Assembly: GCF_009870125.1 (NCBI RefSeq)
Contig: NC_046681.1
Coordinates: 14,335,001 to 14,399,000, forward strand
Length of the DNA stretch: 64,000 bases
Direction of reading: 5' to 3'
From: Drosophila pseudoobscura
Taxonomy: Eukaryota > Arthropoda > Insecta > Diptera > Drosophilidae
Part shown: positions 1 to 13,900 of the stretch, piece after piece
How the letters are laid out: each line of letters starts with the position of its first letter
Numbering within the stretch: the stretch's first letter is position 1
Notes under the pieces: model-generated
Told to the model about the DNA's origin: nothing
What the model saw: only the letters and a program-made list of their open reading frames with translations
The model's database searches: none
Program-made: the position numbers and the translations under genes

Positions 1-663
1 ATGGAAAATAAAGCAGAAACGAGGGGCCCAAAACAGGGAAGGAAAAATGCGAAGAAAATTACTTTAAGAATGTTGTCAAAAGGAAACGGAAAAATATTCA
101 GTACTTTAAGTGCCGGAGCGTAACCACAGAACATCACACAAAACATCACCAGCAAAAAAAAAAAATGAAATTTAAAAAACTCCAGGACTCTTCTGCCACA
201 TTTCCTTACCCCAGATGAGTCTGTTTAGAGTGAAGGATGCAAGAGGCAGGAGGCAGGATGGGGTGTCGGATGTAGCGTCCTGTGGTCTATGGAGATGACT
301 TACATGGAGTCCCGGTCGTGTTCCCATGTCTGGTCTGGGAGAAGGACCCCAAATGCTTTCTGTCTGGCGACGATACGCTTTTTTTGGGGGATGACTCTGC
401 CGCAAGGAGAGTCGAAGCTTACGCATGTGTTGTTGTATGTGTGTGTGGGTGGTGGGAGAGATTCGGGGGATGCGGCCATGAAAGCAGAAAAGATACTTAA
501 AATGGCGCACACTGGTTGAATATTCAGACAGTACACATTTGTCGACTCAAACTGGACTTGTGGGATACCCTATCGACAGAAACATACTCTGATTAGAATT
601 TAGAAATATAAAAAGGGTAACCAAAAACCTTTACTTTACTCTTTCCCTTCCTTTCGATTGCAG
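1..663 (+). other. intron upstream of the last zinc-finger exon
   Basis: This stretch precedes the zinc-finger exon and ends in a pyrimidine-rich acceptor (CTTTCCCTTCCTTTCGATTG, then CAG at 661-663). Reading frames here are short and have no domain-like content. The only structure seen is a GT-rich tract around 430-460. I read it as the 3' part of the last intron of the zinc-finger gene. The earlier exons lie outside the window. Confidence 0.65.
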
Positions 664-1052
664 GTGAGAAACCGCACAAATGTCAGGTGTGTGGCAAGGC
701 CTTCAGCCAGAGCTCGAACCTGATAACGCACTCCCGCAAGCACACCGGCTACAAGCCCTTCTCCTGCAAGCTCTGCCACAAGTCCTTCCAGCGCAAGGTG
801 GACCTGCGACGCCACAAGGAGACCCAGCACACCGATCTGCGTGTCCATCTCGGCAAAGTGGACTTCATGTCGGCGGCAGCGGCGGCGGCAGCAGCCTCGG
901 CCGAGCTGGCGGCCGGTGTGGGTGGTGGCCAGCAAGCGGGCCCATCGCCAGTGAATCAGGGGCCCAATGCGGTCACATCCGGTCCGACAGTACAGGGAGG
1001 ACCACCACAGATGGGGTCCCTCAACTGCCAGAAGGTATCGCTGCTGGTATAA
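664..1052 (+). CDS. sens-2: Gfi1/senseless-family C2H2 zinc-finger factor, last exon (probable senseless-2)
   Basis: This is the 3'-terminal coding exon of a transcription factor. It opens after a good acceptor in phase 1 (G|GT GAG AAA CCG) and encodes 128 residues, then TAA at 1050-1052. Two C2H2 fingers are visible: C-x2-C-x12-H-x3-H containing [17 protein letters not shown], a TGYKPF linker, then C-x2-C-x12-H-x4-H containing [15 protein letters not shown]. These match the last fingers of the Gfi1/Pag-3/Senseless family, which binds AATC-core sites and acts as repressor or co-activator in neural and sensory cells. After the fingers comes a run of about eight alanines and a Gly/Pro/Gln-rich tail. 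I prefer senseless-2 to senseless because the neighbours Rca1, l(2)k09022 and Nha1 are 2L genes, whereas senseless is on 3L. That choice is inference from synteny; family membership is clear. Upstream fingers and the N-terminus are outside the window. Confidence 0.8.
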
Positions 1053-1980
1053 CAGCAACAGCAGCAGCATGGGGCAGGTCAAATCCAAATCAACCGCAAT
1101 CATTGTGCAATAGATGGAAGTGAAAATCGTCATCGTCAGGCATTTTCCTTTGCCGTTTGAAATACACCAAAACCAAAAACAAAAAAACCAAAAAAGAAAA
1201 AGATAAACTAATTTAAATAGTTTTAGGCCCAAAGACAGTTAACCAATATTTCCCATGTTGCCAAAAAAGAATAGCAAAAAAACTACCACGAAATAATACC
1301 AAAGAAAATCGAAGAATTAAACAGGAAAAACATTAATATAATTAAAGACTCCAATTCTCATAAAATCTAACAAACATACATAGATATTGCCATATACATA
1401 GCTTTCTCTCTTAACTCTCTCATCTCCAAAGCAAAAACCAAAAACTATTCCAAACACACAAAAAGTTAAAGAGTTTCCAATATTTTTCTCTATGTATGTG
1501 AGATTGTATTTCGGTGGATGGATGGATGGATTTCCAATCGAATGAAAATCAAAAATAAAATAAACTAAAAATTCCATCAATATGTCGTACGTGTCGTACT
1601 TTGTAAAATGTAACAAATAAAACAGAAAAATAATTAATTAAAAAACCAAAACGAATGTTCCAAGTTTTCGCTTCTAGATAGTTGTGAAATTTTAAACAAA
1701 AATCGCTGTAAAACTATTTTGATATTATATCATTCCAATGAATTTAGTCTAATTAATAAATTTTTTAACTTATTTATACATATATGTAGTACGTGTATGT
1801 ATGTAAAAAATGCTAAACAAATATATATACATATATATGTATGTATATATATATATTTTCATTTTAATGTTCAACAAAAAATAATATATGTATGTAATAT
1901 TATTATAACAAAATATAAATGGAACAAAACTAATCTAAATTCTAAGTATTTTTATGTTTTCAAAATAAATTGAATTTATT
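1053..1980 (+). other. 3' UTR of the zinc-finger gene
   Basis: A/T-rich sequence follows the stop codon. Canonical AATAAA signals occur at 1554-1559 and 1616-1621, the second followed by a GT-rich stretch (GTTCCAAGTTTTCG, then GTTGTG). Another AATAAA-like site lies near 1964. From about 1780 to 1860 there is a TATATG/TATGTA microsatellite. The exact 3' end is inferred. The transcript most likely ends soon after 1640, with a possible longer form to about 1980. Confidence 0.5.
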
Positions 1981-4900
1981 AAGCAAATTCTGAAAAACAC
2001 TTTTGATTGCAAAAGGGGGGCTTCCACTCATTCAATGCCTTCGTACATTTCTCATTTGTTAATTTCATGATACACCTTTCAATCATCAAATTCGACATCA
2101 GTAGGCATCATAAATATGTAATTCGATGGCTGAGAAAGTTCGTCAAGGATTCGAACCCGTTTTCAACATTCACAAGTCAAACAATAAAGGGAAATATGTC
2201 CGAAGGACATATGCCAATAACCCTGAACGTCAACACAAATATAAAGATATTAAAAAATAATACATGCATATACCAGTACAAGAATTACAGACACATATGA
2301 ATATTCCAATTCCAATGATTAACTCATGAGTGAATTTGGTTTCCTATTCCCCAAAGTGTCCGGCCGCAGATATCAAATATCACGTACCAGAACCAGACAA
2401 GGGTTACCTTCTCCGTTATTCCACTCTATCCAATCCAATCCTCCTCTGCCATTTTCCATCTTCATCTTGGGGTCGCGTTCTGAGCAAAAATTTGACAATA
2501 AAAAATATATATAAATTGCAAACGCAGTTCCCAGGGAGCATACGCTCGCACACCCCTCCTGGCCCTGGTCCTGGTCCTGGTCCTTTGGTCTACGAGTATT
2601 CCCCAGTCTGCAATTTGCACAGCGGCACTTGTCTACTTTGCAAATGAAGTCTGTAGCTGTAGCCAAACCAATTTCATCAATAAAAAATATGACTGTCTGC
2701 CCCGCAAAAAACATATGCATACGAGTGTACGAGTATAAAAAGCTAACACTCACCTTTCTCAATCCTTTCTCCTCCGTTTTTGCATATGACAATTTCGGTT
2801 GCTGGCTTTTCTCGTTTATAGATAAATGAAAAGCTGGAATATTCGCACGTGAGGAAAAGTCTAGTTTGTAGCGGAAGAGATGGAATATTAAATGAAATGG
2901 TTAAGTAAATGTCGGAATAGATTGGATAGAAACACTTCAAAAACATCATTCTGTTTTATCTTTCTGTGGATTCTATACATTTGAATTTCTCTTTATTAAG
3001 ATATATGTATGTATGAAGGATAAGTATGGATGTTGAAACAAAGGCCATACTATACAGCTCTAATGAACACTAATATTGTATCGTATTATTAAAAACCTAC
3101 ATACATATATCCCTTAGGATAGGTCAGAGTTCCTTGTACGTCAAGAGCTATCTTGAGCTGTTTCTTGGATTTTTCTTTCAAAGTGCAGTAGGCAGACCCT
3201 GTTACTCTTGATTAAAGAAGTATTTTCGTGGTTTCAGTGACCTTTCCTCTTCAGAATTTCCTTTAGAGAACTTTCAGGGAGACTTTCAGAGAATACAACA
3301 ATGTTTTATATTACTTTTATCAGCATTTGTGAACCAAAAAGGTTTTGGGAATTTTAAAATGTTTACCCAATTTTAAAACCTAAGTCTTTGCCACTTTTTA
3401 AAAACCCCCTGCTATTTCTAAATCGACAAATGTCTGAATAAGTAATCCCAATATTTCTGCACCCTTATTCAGACCATGCTTCCCGCTTTTCTTCCCACGA
3501 TTAGTTGGTTCCCTAATCACATGGTGATTGTATCACTTAGCACATTTTCCACTCGGACTTTTCCAGCGGCAGCAATTACACACAGTGGCAATAAAAATTA
3601 ATAGAAACTTGACAGAGAGCGAGAGCGAGGAGAACATTTGAAATGGAATGGGAGGAAAAGTCGTATGTTAATTTATGCAATGATCGATAACATCCTGCGA
3701 TTTAATCAACAAACGCTTCTGCCGCCCCCAACAAAAGCAGAGTCGAGTCCAAGAGCAAGACCAAGATCACGAGACCCCCACAGGGCGAGTCGTTGACCGG
3801 AGGCTTAGGTGATTGTAAACCATTGATCAATCAATCTTAAACGATCAGAAAAACAGTCACAAAATCAGCAACTTCCGTCGGGAACAGCAACGGGGCACGA
3901 GTTGAGCGAGTGGATTGGAATAGAGAGAGAGAGAGGGAGATACATTATACATTATTGATTGAACGAATGTTTTTATGATTGCATAAAACAAAAAAAAAAG
4001 CCAAAGTTATGGGAGTCAGAATGCGGGTTCTTTGAACGAATTAAACGCAATTAGCTGAAGGTACACCCGAACCTAGATGATTGTGGAGGCTCCCGGATCC
4101 CGCCAGGATCATCGGTTCTCGCTTCCAAAAGTGCCTATAATTTTTAAAGTCATTCTACCATAAGATCATCGTACATCGTACATCGTACAACATCTGCGTG
4201 CCATCGAATTGACTCAAGGCGTTCTTAATGCGAATTTATTGCCGCCATCATTATGGCTCTGAGACATGAAAATCATTTCTGGGCGATGACTAAAGACTTT
4301 TCAACAGCTCGCACCCCTTTAACGTACATCCAAATTCTGCTGGCCTTTGTTTCGACTGAGGATAGGATGAACATGAGAGCATGGGATAAGACAATGGATC
4401 TTAATTGTACTTTATTTGCGGTAAATGTTTCATTAAATAGCCCAAAAAAAGAAGATCACTCAAGGTGGGAATTAAAAAGAGTCCGTTATGGGGGCTTCTT
4501 GGGCCTCTGTGCTTTGAGAAAGTTATAATTGTCATGTGATCTACTGGAATGTGTGTGCGGCAAGGGTTATCAGTTATCAAAGGACTTCCAAGGTTTTTTG
4601 TTCTCTTTTCCCCAATATGGGCAGCATATAAACGTTCCAATGCATAAACAATTTTCAATAGATCAATGGAGAGGCAACCATTTGTGAAAAGTAAAAGGAA
4701 ACTCGAAAACTAAAAGTACGCTGCCGGATAATCAAATGAATCACAGGATGTTTTCCGAATATTAATGCACATTTTTAATATCAGCTTTTAATATCAAAAA
4801 ACAATCAAATAATAACAAACAATATCAATAATGAATAAAATTGAAATAATATACGAGTATATTAAAAAGGATTGAAAGATTTCCAAAAATATAAACGGAA

Positions 4901-7900
4901 GTTCTCCCCCCAAAGAATGTCAATTGGATTGACTTGAACCCCATCTTGAACGCCTTCATAGTCGATAATACATACCGGCTTTTAGTGTCTGTCTCAGCTG
5001 GTCAGCACCGAGCATGGGGATGTGGCATATAATCCCGCCTCCGCATCAGATCAACCATCAACAACCCCCTCGGACACTTAATGGGAATTGCATTTTTATT
5101 ACACAAACAGACGACGAAATGTTTATTAATGGCCCAAACATACAGAAGGCCTTCATGGTCATCATCATCTAATACTCATCCTCGTCCCCAATCCATGGCA
5201 GTCGGCCGACAAAATGCAGTTAAATTGATTTCGATTTCCAGCTGCAGCTGTAACTAAGTAACGGTATAACTACTATATCTATGTTGTTGCATTGCCAGGG
5301 GACGGGGAAGGCACCTGCTGACAATTTCAAGTGCAGACCAACAACAGGAACAACTGGAGTGATTTGTGCAGGGAATCCTCCCCTGAATCTGACTGTGACT
5401 CCAGGAGGAAACCGCAATTGTAATTCACGGATGCGCCACATCGGGTGGCAGCTTCCCAAACTAATCGCTCGCACAGCGGGACCGAACCGGAACAGACTAC
5501 GGGGCAAGTGTTAGTGGGGTGGTGGTGGCTGTAGCCTGATTGCCCTGGTGGTTGTTGCCGCATGTTGCCAATTGAATATATCTCAATTGTTGCAAGGCCA
5601 GACAGTGGCAAGAGGCTGCGCCTTTGACAAAAGCAAACAAAACGCCTTGTCCTTCTCGCTTCGTTCTCAACCCCTCTGAATCCCGGCGATTCGGAAGCGG
5701 AATCGGAAATCCCCTTGGACTAATTCAAGTGTAACCCCTTGTTATCCCGCACGCACCCTCCTCTCTGGAACTGTGGACCGGGGACTGGGGAAAGCGCAAC
5801 GCCTGAAAATTGAGCAGTTAAATATTTTGGTGTCATAAGTCGACATTAGGGCGGTTCGGCCACGCTGGAATACACAGCAACAATAGAGATAGAGACAGAG
5901 GCAGAGCCAAGGCTGGGCTATATTTGTTTTAAAACCCACAATAGTCCACACATTGTAGTGCCAGACAAGTGGTTTCTGTTTCTCCACAGGAATTGTATGA
6001 TTTTAGGAGGGAAATTGAAGGGATTTCGGGTAAATCAGAGGTTGACACAGAATTACCATTGCTAAAAACCAAGAAAAGTGAATGAATTAAAGGTTGATGA
6101 ATGAGGAATTAATTAAGGATTGTCCATGGAATAAGTGTTCAGATTTAGTACGAAAAAAGAAAGGTTTTCGTACAAAAAGTAAGTAGAACCAAAGACTATT
6201 AAAGTCTGTGCATTTTGTTGTTGGATTCTAGGGACCGACTCAGCTTCCCATAGCATTTATGAAGAAACGAACCCGCCGTCAGAGACGAATCATAAGTGAG
6301 AAGTGCGCCCTCTGTCTACGAGGCATTACGAAAAACCCCGCCATAGAACATATAACATCTCGGTAACTAGATAGTCTTTCATAAAGATTTGATTAATATT
6401 TTATTACAATTTAAATTTCCTCCTTAACTTTTACCAAATTAATAATTCCGAACCTTTAAAAATCGCTAGAGGTTTTCATTTCAACTCTAAATTACACCTC
6501 TGATCCTTAGCTCCCAAATATTCATCACACTAAAAACCTGGCATTATATAAATACCGTTGGCTTTAATTAAGAAAAGCGAGGGGCAACAATAAAAGTAAA
6601 TTAATTTAGTATTCCTGATTTATTTGTCTCATGATTTGTCCCCGTGCTCTCTTCTTCTCCTTCTATATCTGTGTCTGTGTCTGCGTCTGGGTTTGGGTCT
6701 GGGTTCGGGTGATGAGCACGATGAGTTATTGCCGTAAATCACGTAGAAGGTATAAACTCCCAGACAAACTATGAATAAGCAAAGAGGCGAAAGGTCCGAG
6801 ACCAGAGCAACAGCAGAGACACAGAGACAATGGGAATACGAGGCTGTAGGATGGCAGGGTGGTGCAAAGGACAACTGCGAACCTGTTTATTAGTCCTCTA
6901 ATGCACAATAATACTTAGTGCCAAGGGTAGGAAATTATTCGGATCCTCTGGGAATACTTACCGAGTTGGCTGCCAAATGTGACCTCTGAGCCACTGGCTC
7001 TCCACTCCCCTCGACAGTGCATCTTTGCTGTGTGGATATTGAATTACGGAACACGTCTCGACTTTCGGCAGGGATAGGCCCAGGATCTCTGGCCTCCATC
7101 ACTCCTCCCTCCGCCCACATTGAAGTTAATTTGTGCTCTGCTCTTGGAATTGTTGCTGACATTTCTACATAAAGTGAAGGGCATAAATCACATTTATCCA
7201 TTGCCGAGTGGAGAGACCTGAGCAGAGCAGACGAATCTGAATCTGAATCAATTCCTTTCTTATATCCGCACTTGATTTGTCAGCGATTCGAATGGAAAGT
7301 GTTGCAAACACTCTGAAATATGAAGCTCCAAACGGGAATACGATTATGCGATGAGCTCTTACAGAGGTTTTCTCTATTAGCACAAATGTCCACAATTTGC
7401 CATAGAAATCGGAAATCTAAGTACGAGTATATCCAAAGAGGCGTAGAATTACAAATGACATTTGTGGCCTGCCAGTTGGCCACGAATGTGGCAGAAGCAA
7501 TGGAAATATGATTTCCAGTATATTATACATATATATATATGCAAAATGGCTAACATTAGCACAGCTTTTGAAAAGTGTCCATATTTCTCTAAGAAAATAT
7601 ATGCTATTTTTTACAAATTTATCATAATGCAATAGATGAAATGAAGAATATTATTTGGTCTATATCTATGTAATCCATGACTTCAATATAATGGTTTATT
7701 TTAGCTTCATAGAAAAGACAACCTCGATAAGTAAATTTGATGAGTATTTGTATATAGAACTGGTCGCAAACCATACGATCATCTCAGAGATGAACTTGAA
7801 CTGAAACTCTCCTTTTCCCATCTATTATCCTTTCTGTACAAGGATCTAGAAGCTCAATGCTTTCGAGAGTCTGAGGCTGACTCTGCGAAGATCAAATCCT

Positions 7901-10900
7901 TTTTTACTTGACATAATTTTGCATTTTGCATGAAACTATTATCAATTTGAAAAACCTCCCCACTATCCCAACTCTTCTACGGGTATGAGCCCAAAAATTA
8001 ATCTTCCCACAGTATGCTATGGGATGACAGTGCACTTGTCCTTGTGCCCATGTATTTCTCCAGCAAATATTTGTCATATATCTGTATCCCGTTAAAGGAA
8101 ATCTCGTTACTTTCGTCGGGCTGAACAAGTGCCTTCCATTAGCGGCCTTGTGCCGGCCAGAAATCAAACAGAGTCATAAAAATGTGACACTCGCCAAGCC
8201 GTTTCCCACAATCCGCACGCGTCAAGTGGACAGGACCTGGTCTCTCTCTCGCTCTCTCTGTCGAAAAGTCGGGTTTCAGTTTGTATAATCTGCAATCCGA
8301 TATTGGTGGGTGCTTCTGCTGCTCGCGGGCTGGTGGTGGGTGGATTACTGGTGCTGCTGCTGGTGGGCTGGTGGTGCAGTTATGAGGGTTACGGTGGGGA
8401 GGTGTGGTGGTTCCGGGGTCTAATCAAAGTGCGTGCCCAGTCACGTGTCGTAAAAATGGAGTTGCAGTCGAGAAATTCCCATGAAATGATTGCAAAGATT
8501 CTTTTTTCCCAACTGCTATTATGATTAGTTATTATTTTTGAACAAGTGCCTGCAAGTGGATAAAGATGAGAATAGAGCCACTCTCAAGCTAAATGCCGAT
8601 GAGATTTGCGAAGCATACGCACTGGGAGTTGACTTGATGAGCACCGAGCACCCACCCAGAAAAGGGAGGGAGTGACTCTCACAAACGAAAAATCAAGTTG
8701 TTATAATCAGTGGAAGGATGCTGTTCGGCAATCAGCTGGATGAAAGGAAAAATCTTCTTACCAAATAACTGAATACAAATTAATTTTCAAAATTCTTGTT
8801 TTACTAAAAGAAAAAACTCTCACTAAATGCATCCTAGATACTCGTATTGTACCTCTCAATGCAGCTATTTCAAAAATCATTTAGTTTTTTTTTTGTTCTC
8901 TATAGAATGCGCCTTTGACCCAACTAACGCTTCTCCTTTCTCTCCTCAACTATCTCCAACAAATTAAATATAAACTCAAATTGGCAACAGACTTTTTCGG
9001 GGCGGAACTAAGTGAATTTTCCGTCATAATTTGACAAATTTAATTAAAACTATTTGCACTTAAATTTAACGAACGGACATTTTGTGGCAAACGAAACTTT
9101 AAATGTGCCTGCGGCAATTCGAGGAGAAACTTTTTACATAATTGCTTTAAATTAGTTGTTAGTGTCCGTTTCCTACACACCCCTCCCCAGTGCCATTCCC
9201 CCTCCCTTTCATCATCAAGATGGGAGAACCGCAAGCCAAACAACAAAAGTGTAAAGTGCTCGAAAGGCAACCAACAACCAGACGAAAAGTTGTCAACCGA
9301 AAACAAACCATTAAGTGGGTCCAAAACACTTTTTGGTTTCTCCTTAAATTAGCAAAGGGATCTCCCCTTCTGTGGGCATTTCATATCCATTCCGGGTTCC
9401 ACTGTCATATTGTCAAGTGTTTATGTTCCTCAGCCTGTGGAATCGGCCATAAAGATGAGTGGTATGGCAGGGGGCATGGAATCGAATGACTACAGCAGCC
9501 CTTGCAACCATCTGTGCCACGAACTTGAGGATAGAGAGTTAGAACATGAACTAAAGTGACTGTTAAGTGGATATTCTGAATCTGTTGGGACATATAATTG
9601 GAGGGCAGAGCAGTCCAGGAATCCCAGTAAGACTTTGCTTTACCGGAGAATTAAATCAAGTACGATTATTAGGTGGATTTGTTCATATTTTACTATTGAA
9701 TAAAATATTCTAAGGTGCTAGCTCGGAATAAGTAAAATATTTACCCAATGTTCGAGAGCTCCTGGTGCATGTCCTTTAATTAGAGAAAGTTCTTGCTAGT
9801 CTTATAGCTGAGTGAATGTAGCCTTCTAATATGTATCTTACATAAACAACATTGTTTATTTCAAAGGGTATTCTTTTAGATGTTTTATGAATGCAGAAAT
9901 ATGATTGGTTATGGAAATCACAGAATTTCTTAGTACCAGACTAGCTTTTACAACCCTTTCCACTGGATATACTCGTTGTGTTATAAAAAAAATATGTATA
10001 AATACATCAGATCTATTACGATGTTTACTGTTTCCAACGAATGCCAGAAAACTCCTTCTGCTAATATAATCTTGTTCCTTCTCCTCACCTGCTCTACTAA
10101 TCTAAGAGATCTACAAGGATATAATCCCCCACTATTCATCTACAACCTCTCACATCTAATACCTATACTATTCGCCCATTAATAGCGATGGATTTCCAAA
10201 AACACCCGACACCTTTCACCTCCAACTCGAAGCGAAGCAAAGAGAAGTGTGGTGCGGTGTGGAATCCCCCTAATACGTACCTAATACCATTAATGGCTTT
10301 TCCATTGCGGATAATTACGGGGGTTGTCTACAATTAGAGTTCAGGAGTTTGCCTTTGGCTTATTCACGCCTTTAAATTTGCATTTACCCCTCGTCCTCGG
10401 TCCAGGACGAACCACAGGCGTAGACGTCTCGTTTCCCTCGCTCTCCTGCTTTCCGAAACATTTTGTAAGGCCATGTAAATCATGATGCCAGGCGGTTGAC
10501 AGGAAACAGAATTTGTTCTCTAGGTGTCTGTGGCTGTGTGTGTTTTCCTGTATCTCTGAGGGTTTGTGTGTGCCTGTCTATGGGTGCGAGTGTGTGTGGT
10601 GTGTGTGTGTGTGTCAAGTCGAAGAGTTGCTCTCGACGCTTAGGAAGATTCGTCAGATTCGCATAATTAATTGCAAAGCTTTCGAATGGGAGCTCGAGCT
10701 CCCCTCCCTGGGAGGAGCCCACGACCTCCTCTCCTGTGGAATTTTGATTGTGTGTTGTGTGTCCAAAGAAGGACACGGGGAGAGAGGCATGGGTGTTTGC
10801 TGTAACGATTTGTGAACGTAATCAGAAGGGGTTGCCGCTGTCTGCTAGGGTGGGAGAGATCACATCACCCCTTTTGCCATGGGTCTCACCTTTCCGCTCC

Positions 10901-13900
10901 GCTCCGTTCCGTTCCATTCCGTACGATTCGCCCGGGCACACACAAAATTAATTGCTTTTGTCATTATACGGAATCTTGACGACGCCTCGTTTCTAATTTA
11001 ATGTAGTTCATGGAACACCTTGGAGAGTGTTTTTCCCTAGGCCCCCGCCCAGCCACTGCCTTTGCAGGTTGTCGTCTCTGATGTTGATTTGTGATTTATG
11101 AAGATTAATTTATTGCTAAATAGTTGCAGATAATTTATTTAACATTGATTTCAAAGGAGATTAGTTTTAGAGTTTAGCGAAAGGTTTTACAAAAAGGGGC
11201 GGTAGGAATAGAAAGACAAGTAATTGGCCTGTCATCTATAAGCAAAAGTATCTCAAAGATGAAACTGATGAAACTGCCTATGCAGATATCTTCTCAAAGT
11301 TATATTTAAACTAATACAAAAATGTAAACCAAAACCATATTGCAAAAACAATCAAAAGGCACCTATTCTCCGTGAGAGTTTATTCAATCCGTTCAATTTA
11401 TGGTAAGTCTTTGTTATATATCCTTTCAGAACCATTTAAAACTCCTTAAGGCGTGTAAGATTACCTTGGTTTTCCCTCTTTAGATTGTCAAAATGTATTT
11501 TGTATTTATCCAATTAAGCATAAAGCCAACTAAAACTCCTAATTTAATAAGAAAACTCTGCAGAAACAAACAGAGATGACTTAAGATTCTCCTCCAGACC
11601 AGACCTAATTCAATCCACACAAGTTGTGGTCCAGTTGAGGTCGATGGTAATTCATAGAAGATGGCCAGGCCTTTCATCCTTGGAGCATCCATCGAGAATT
11701 TTACATTGTAAATGGTAAAATGAATGCATTTGTTTTATATCTTGTTCAAGTGCTTCTGTATCCATGTATCCAAGTATCTTGGGTCTTGTCGGGAGGGGAC
11801 ACACACACAAAAGTGAAGTCAGAAATATGCAAATTTGTTTGCCTTTCGAAGAGCTAGAGCTGACTGCCTAAGTAGTTTCAGTAAATTGAAAGCAAAACAT
11901 TAAGAATTATGCCCAAATGCAATTCCAGACAGAGTGCATCACAGGGGCCATGTGCATGGCACTTCTTACATGGCGTTGCACAAGCTGCAAATTGCCTTGC
12001 ATTCGATTCGGATTGCGATGCAATGCGATTGTTGTTCGGACACAGATTTTCAATTGTAAGCACAAACATAAATTGCACTTTGGGGGAGAGTGCAAAAACG
12101 AGAGACAACATCACAAAAAGTATGATATTTGAGTTCCACTTGGGATAGAAATTTCCACTCATAAATTAAGAGACGAGACGCTTTAAAGTGGGGGAGCCCA
12201 CTTCTGCGGGCAGGAATTAGATGAGTTTACGAAATTCTCGAAACCTGAAAAACTTTTAATTGAAAACCAAGAAACTCCGACTTTCCAACTTTAGAATTCC
12301 GCTTAATCAGCAGGCCTTCTGTCTGCCAGACGGGACGCCTGGCTCTGGGGGCATTTTAATTTATGACAGACACACAATTAAATGAAAGGATTTTTGCCCT
12401 GAAGCAAAATGCTCTTTAGCTTGGCTCTACTTCTCTTTATTTTTATTTGTATTTCATTCACAGCAATTTTAAGATTGTCCCACATTGGGATTCCTAGAGT
12501 TTTAGCCAGGTCTTTTCTAAGCTTTTAGTTGCTAGGCTCATTTTGGCATGGCATGAGATTGGATTATAAGAATGGAACAGCTACCATCATGAGACTGCAG
12601 CCCTGCAGCCGCCCCTCAATCATAAGTTAATTCGAGAAATCCATAACCTTAAGTACGATTAAGTACCTTGGTAAATTATCATATATATGTATACAATATA
12701 CCATCCCTCAAAGGACAGACATCATTGTGAATCCATAGTTTTGGGTAAATAAAAATTGAATTCCCGCATTGTTTTTTGTGACGTGTGTCGTTAAGTGTTT
12801 TCATTAGGAAATTTATGGAGTATTTACTCTAGCAATACTCGTAATAAAACATTTCGGCATTTCGTCTTAATTAAGTGTTTAGCTGACAAAAACTTTCCGG
12901 AACTCCAGGGTAACCCAAGAACCGGATCTTCGGAGTAGGAGACAGACACGTGACAAAAAACAGAGGATTGGCAATTGAGGATTGGTAAGATAGTGTGACA
13001 ATCGCTCGACTGTCATTGGTAAAGTCAATAAGGGAACAGAACTCTCATGCTGCACCACCACCATCATCATCATTATTATGGAAAGGAAAAACAATAGGAA
13101 TACAAATACAAATATTGTACTGATGACTTAATTGATTAAATGCATAAAAAATATAGAGAAGGAGAAAGGCGGGACGTGTAAGTGCCACCACCATGAGAAT
13201 ATCTGTCTGAACAGGGAGTGTGAATCCCGCGTGCGACCCTAAGGAGGTGTTAAGGTAAGACCCCGACGACCCTTCGGGGGGCGTTTTATCAATCAGACAG
13301 GCAAACAATCATTCGATGGGAAACGAAACCCATCGCAGGGACAGAACGAATGAGGTAATCATCGTCGATTTAGCGATTATGATATCTGGTTACAGCTTAT
13401 GCTGGTTAAAAGCATTCTATAATAACGATATTATATAAAGATATAATTATGTACGTACCCAAGATCTAACGTGCTGAATAGAGATCCTTCTTAGAGATCT
13501 ATAATATAATATAATATAGTAAACATAATTCTCAGATCCACATTAAAAACCACACAAATTGGCAACATTTGGTCAATTTAAAAGTATATAAAAACCGACT
13601 TAATAAATCCCTATATAAATACACCCATTTAACCTTCAATTCTCATCTGTTGTTCATCCAATTAATTATGAATTTGAGCGTAAATGCAAACAGTATTTAT
13701 AGCGACAGCGAAACCGAGTCCGTTTCCAAGTCCGAGTCGTACCAGCAACCACTTCATGGTTCGGAGCATTTGTGGCCACCATAATCAGCAGCAACAACCG
13801 AGGGCTATACACATAGACATATATCATCAGGGGGCACAGAGCAACATATGTCCAAATAGTGGTGGGTGGAAGGAGAAGCAGAGAAACCCATAGGAATAGG

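Noticed and set aside
2120..2165. tRNA-like boxes (TGGCTGAG and GGATTCGAACCC)
   Set aside because: The two boxes are only about 20 nt apart, and no cloverleaf stems form around them.
5281..5514. 77-codon open frame on the plus strand
   Set aside because: It has an ATG but no recognisable motif, splice sites or promoter; composition is like the surrounding spacer.
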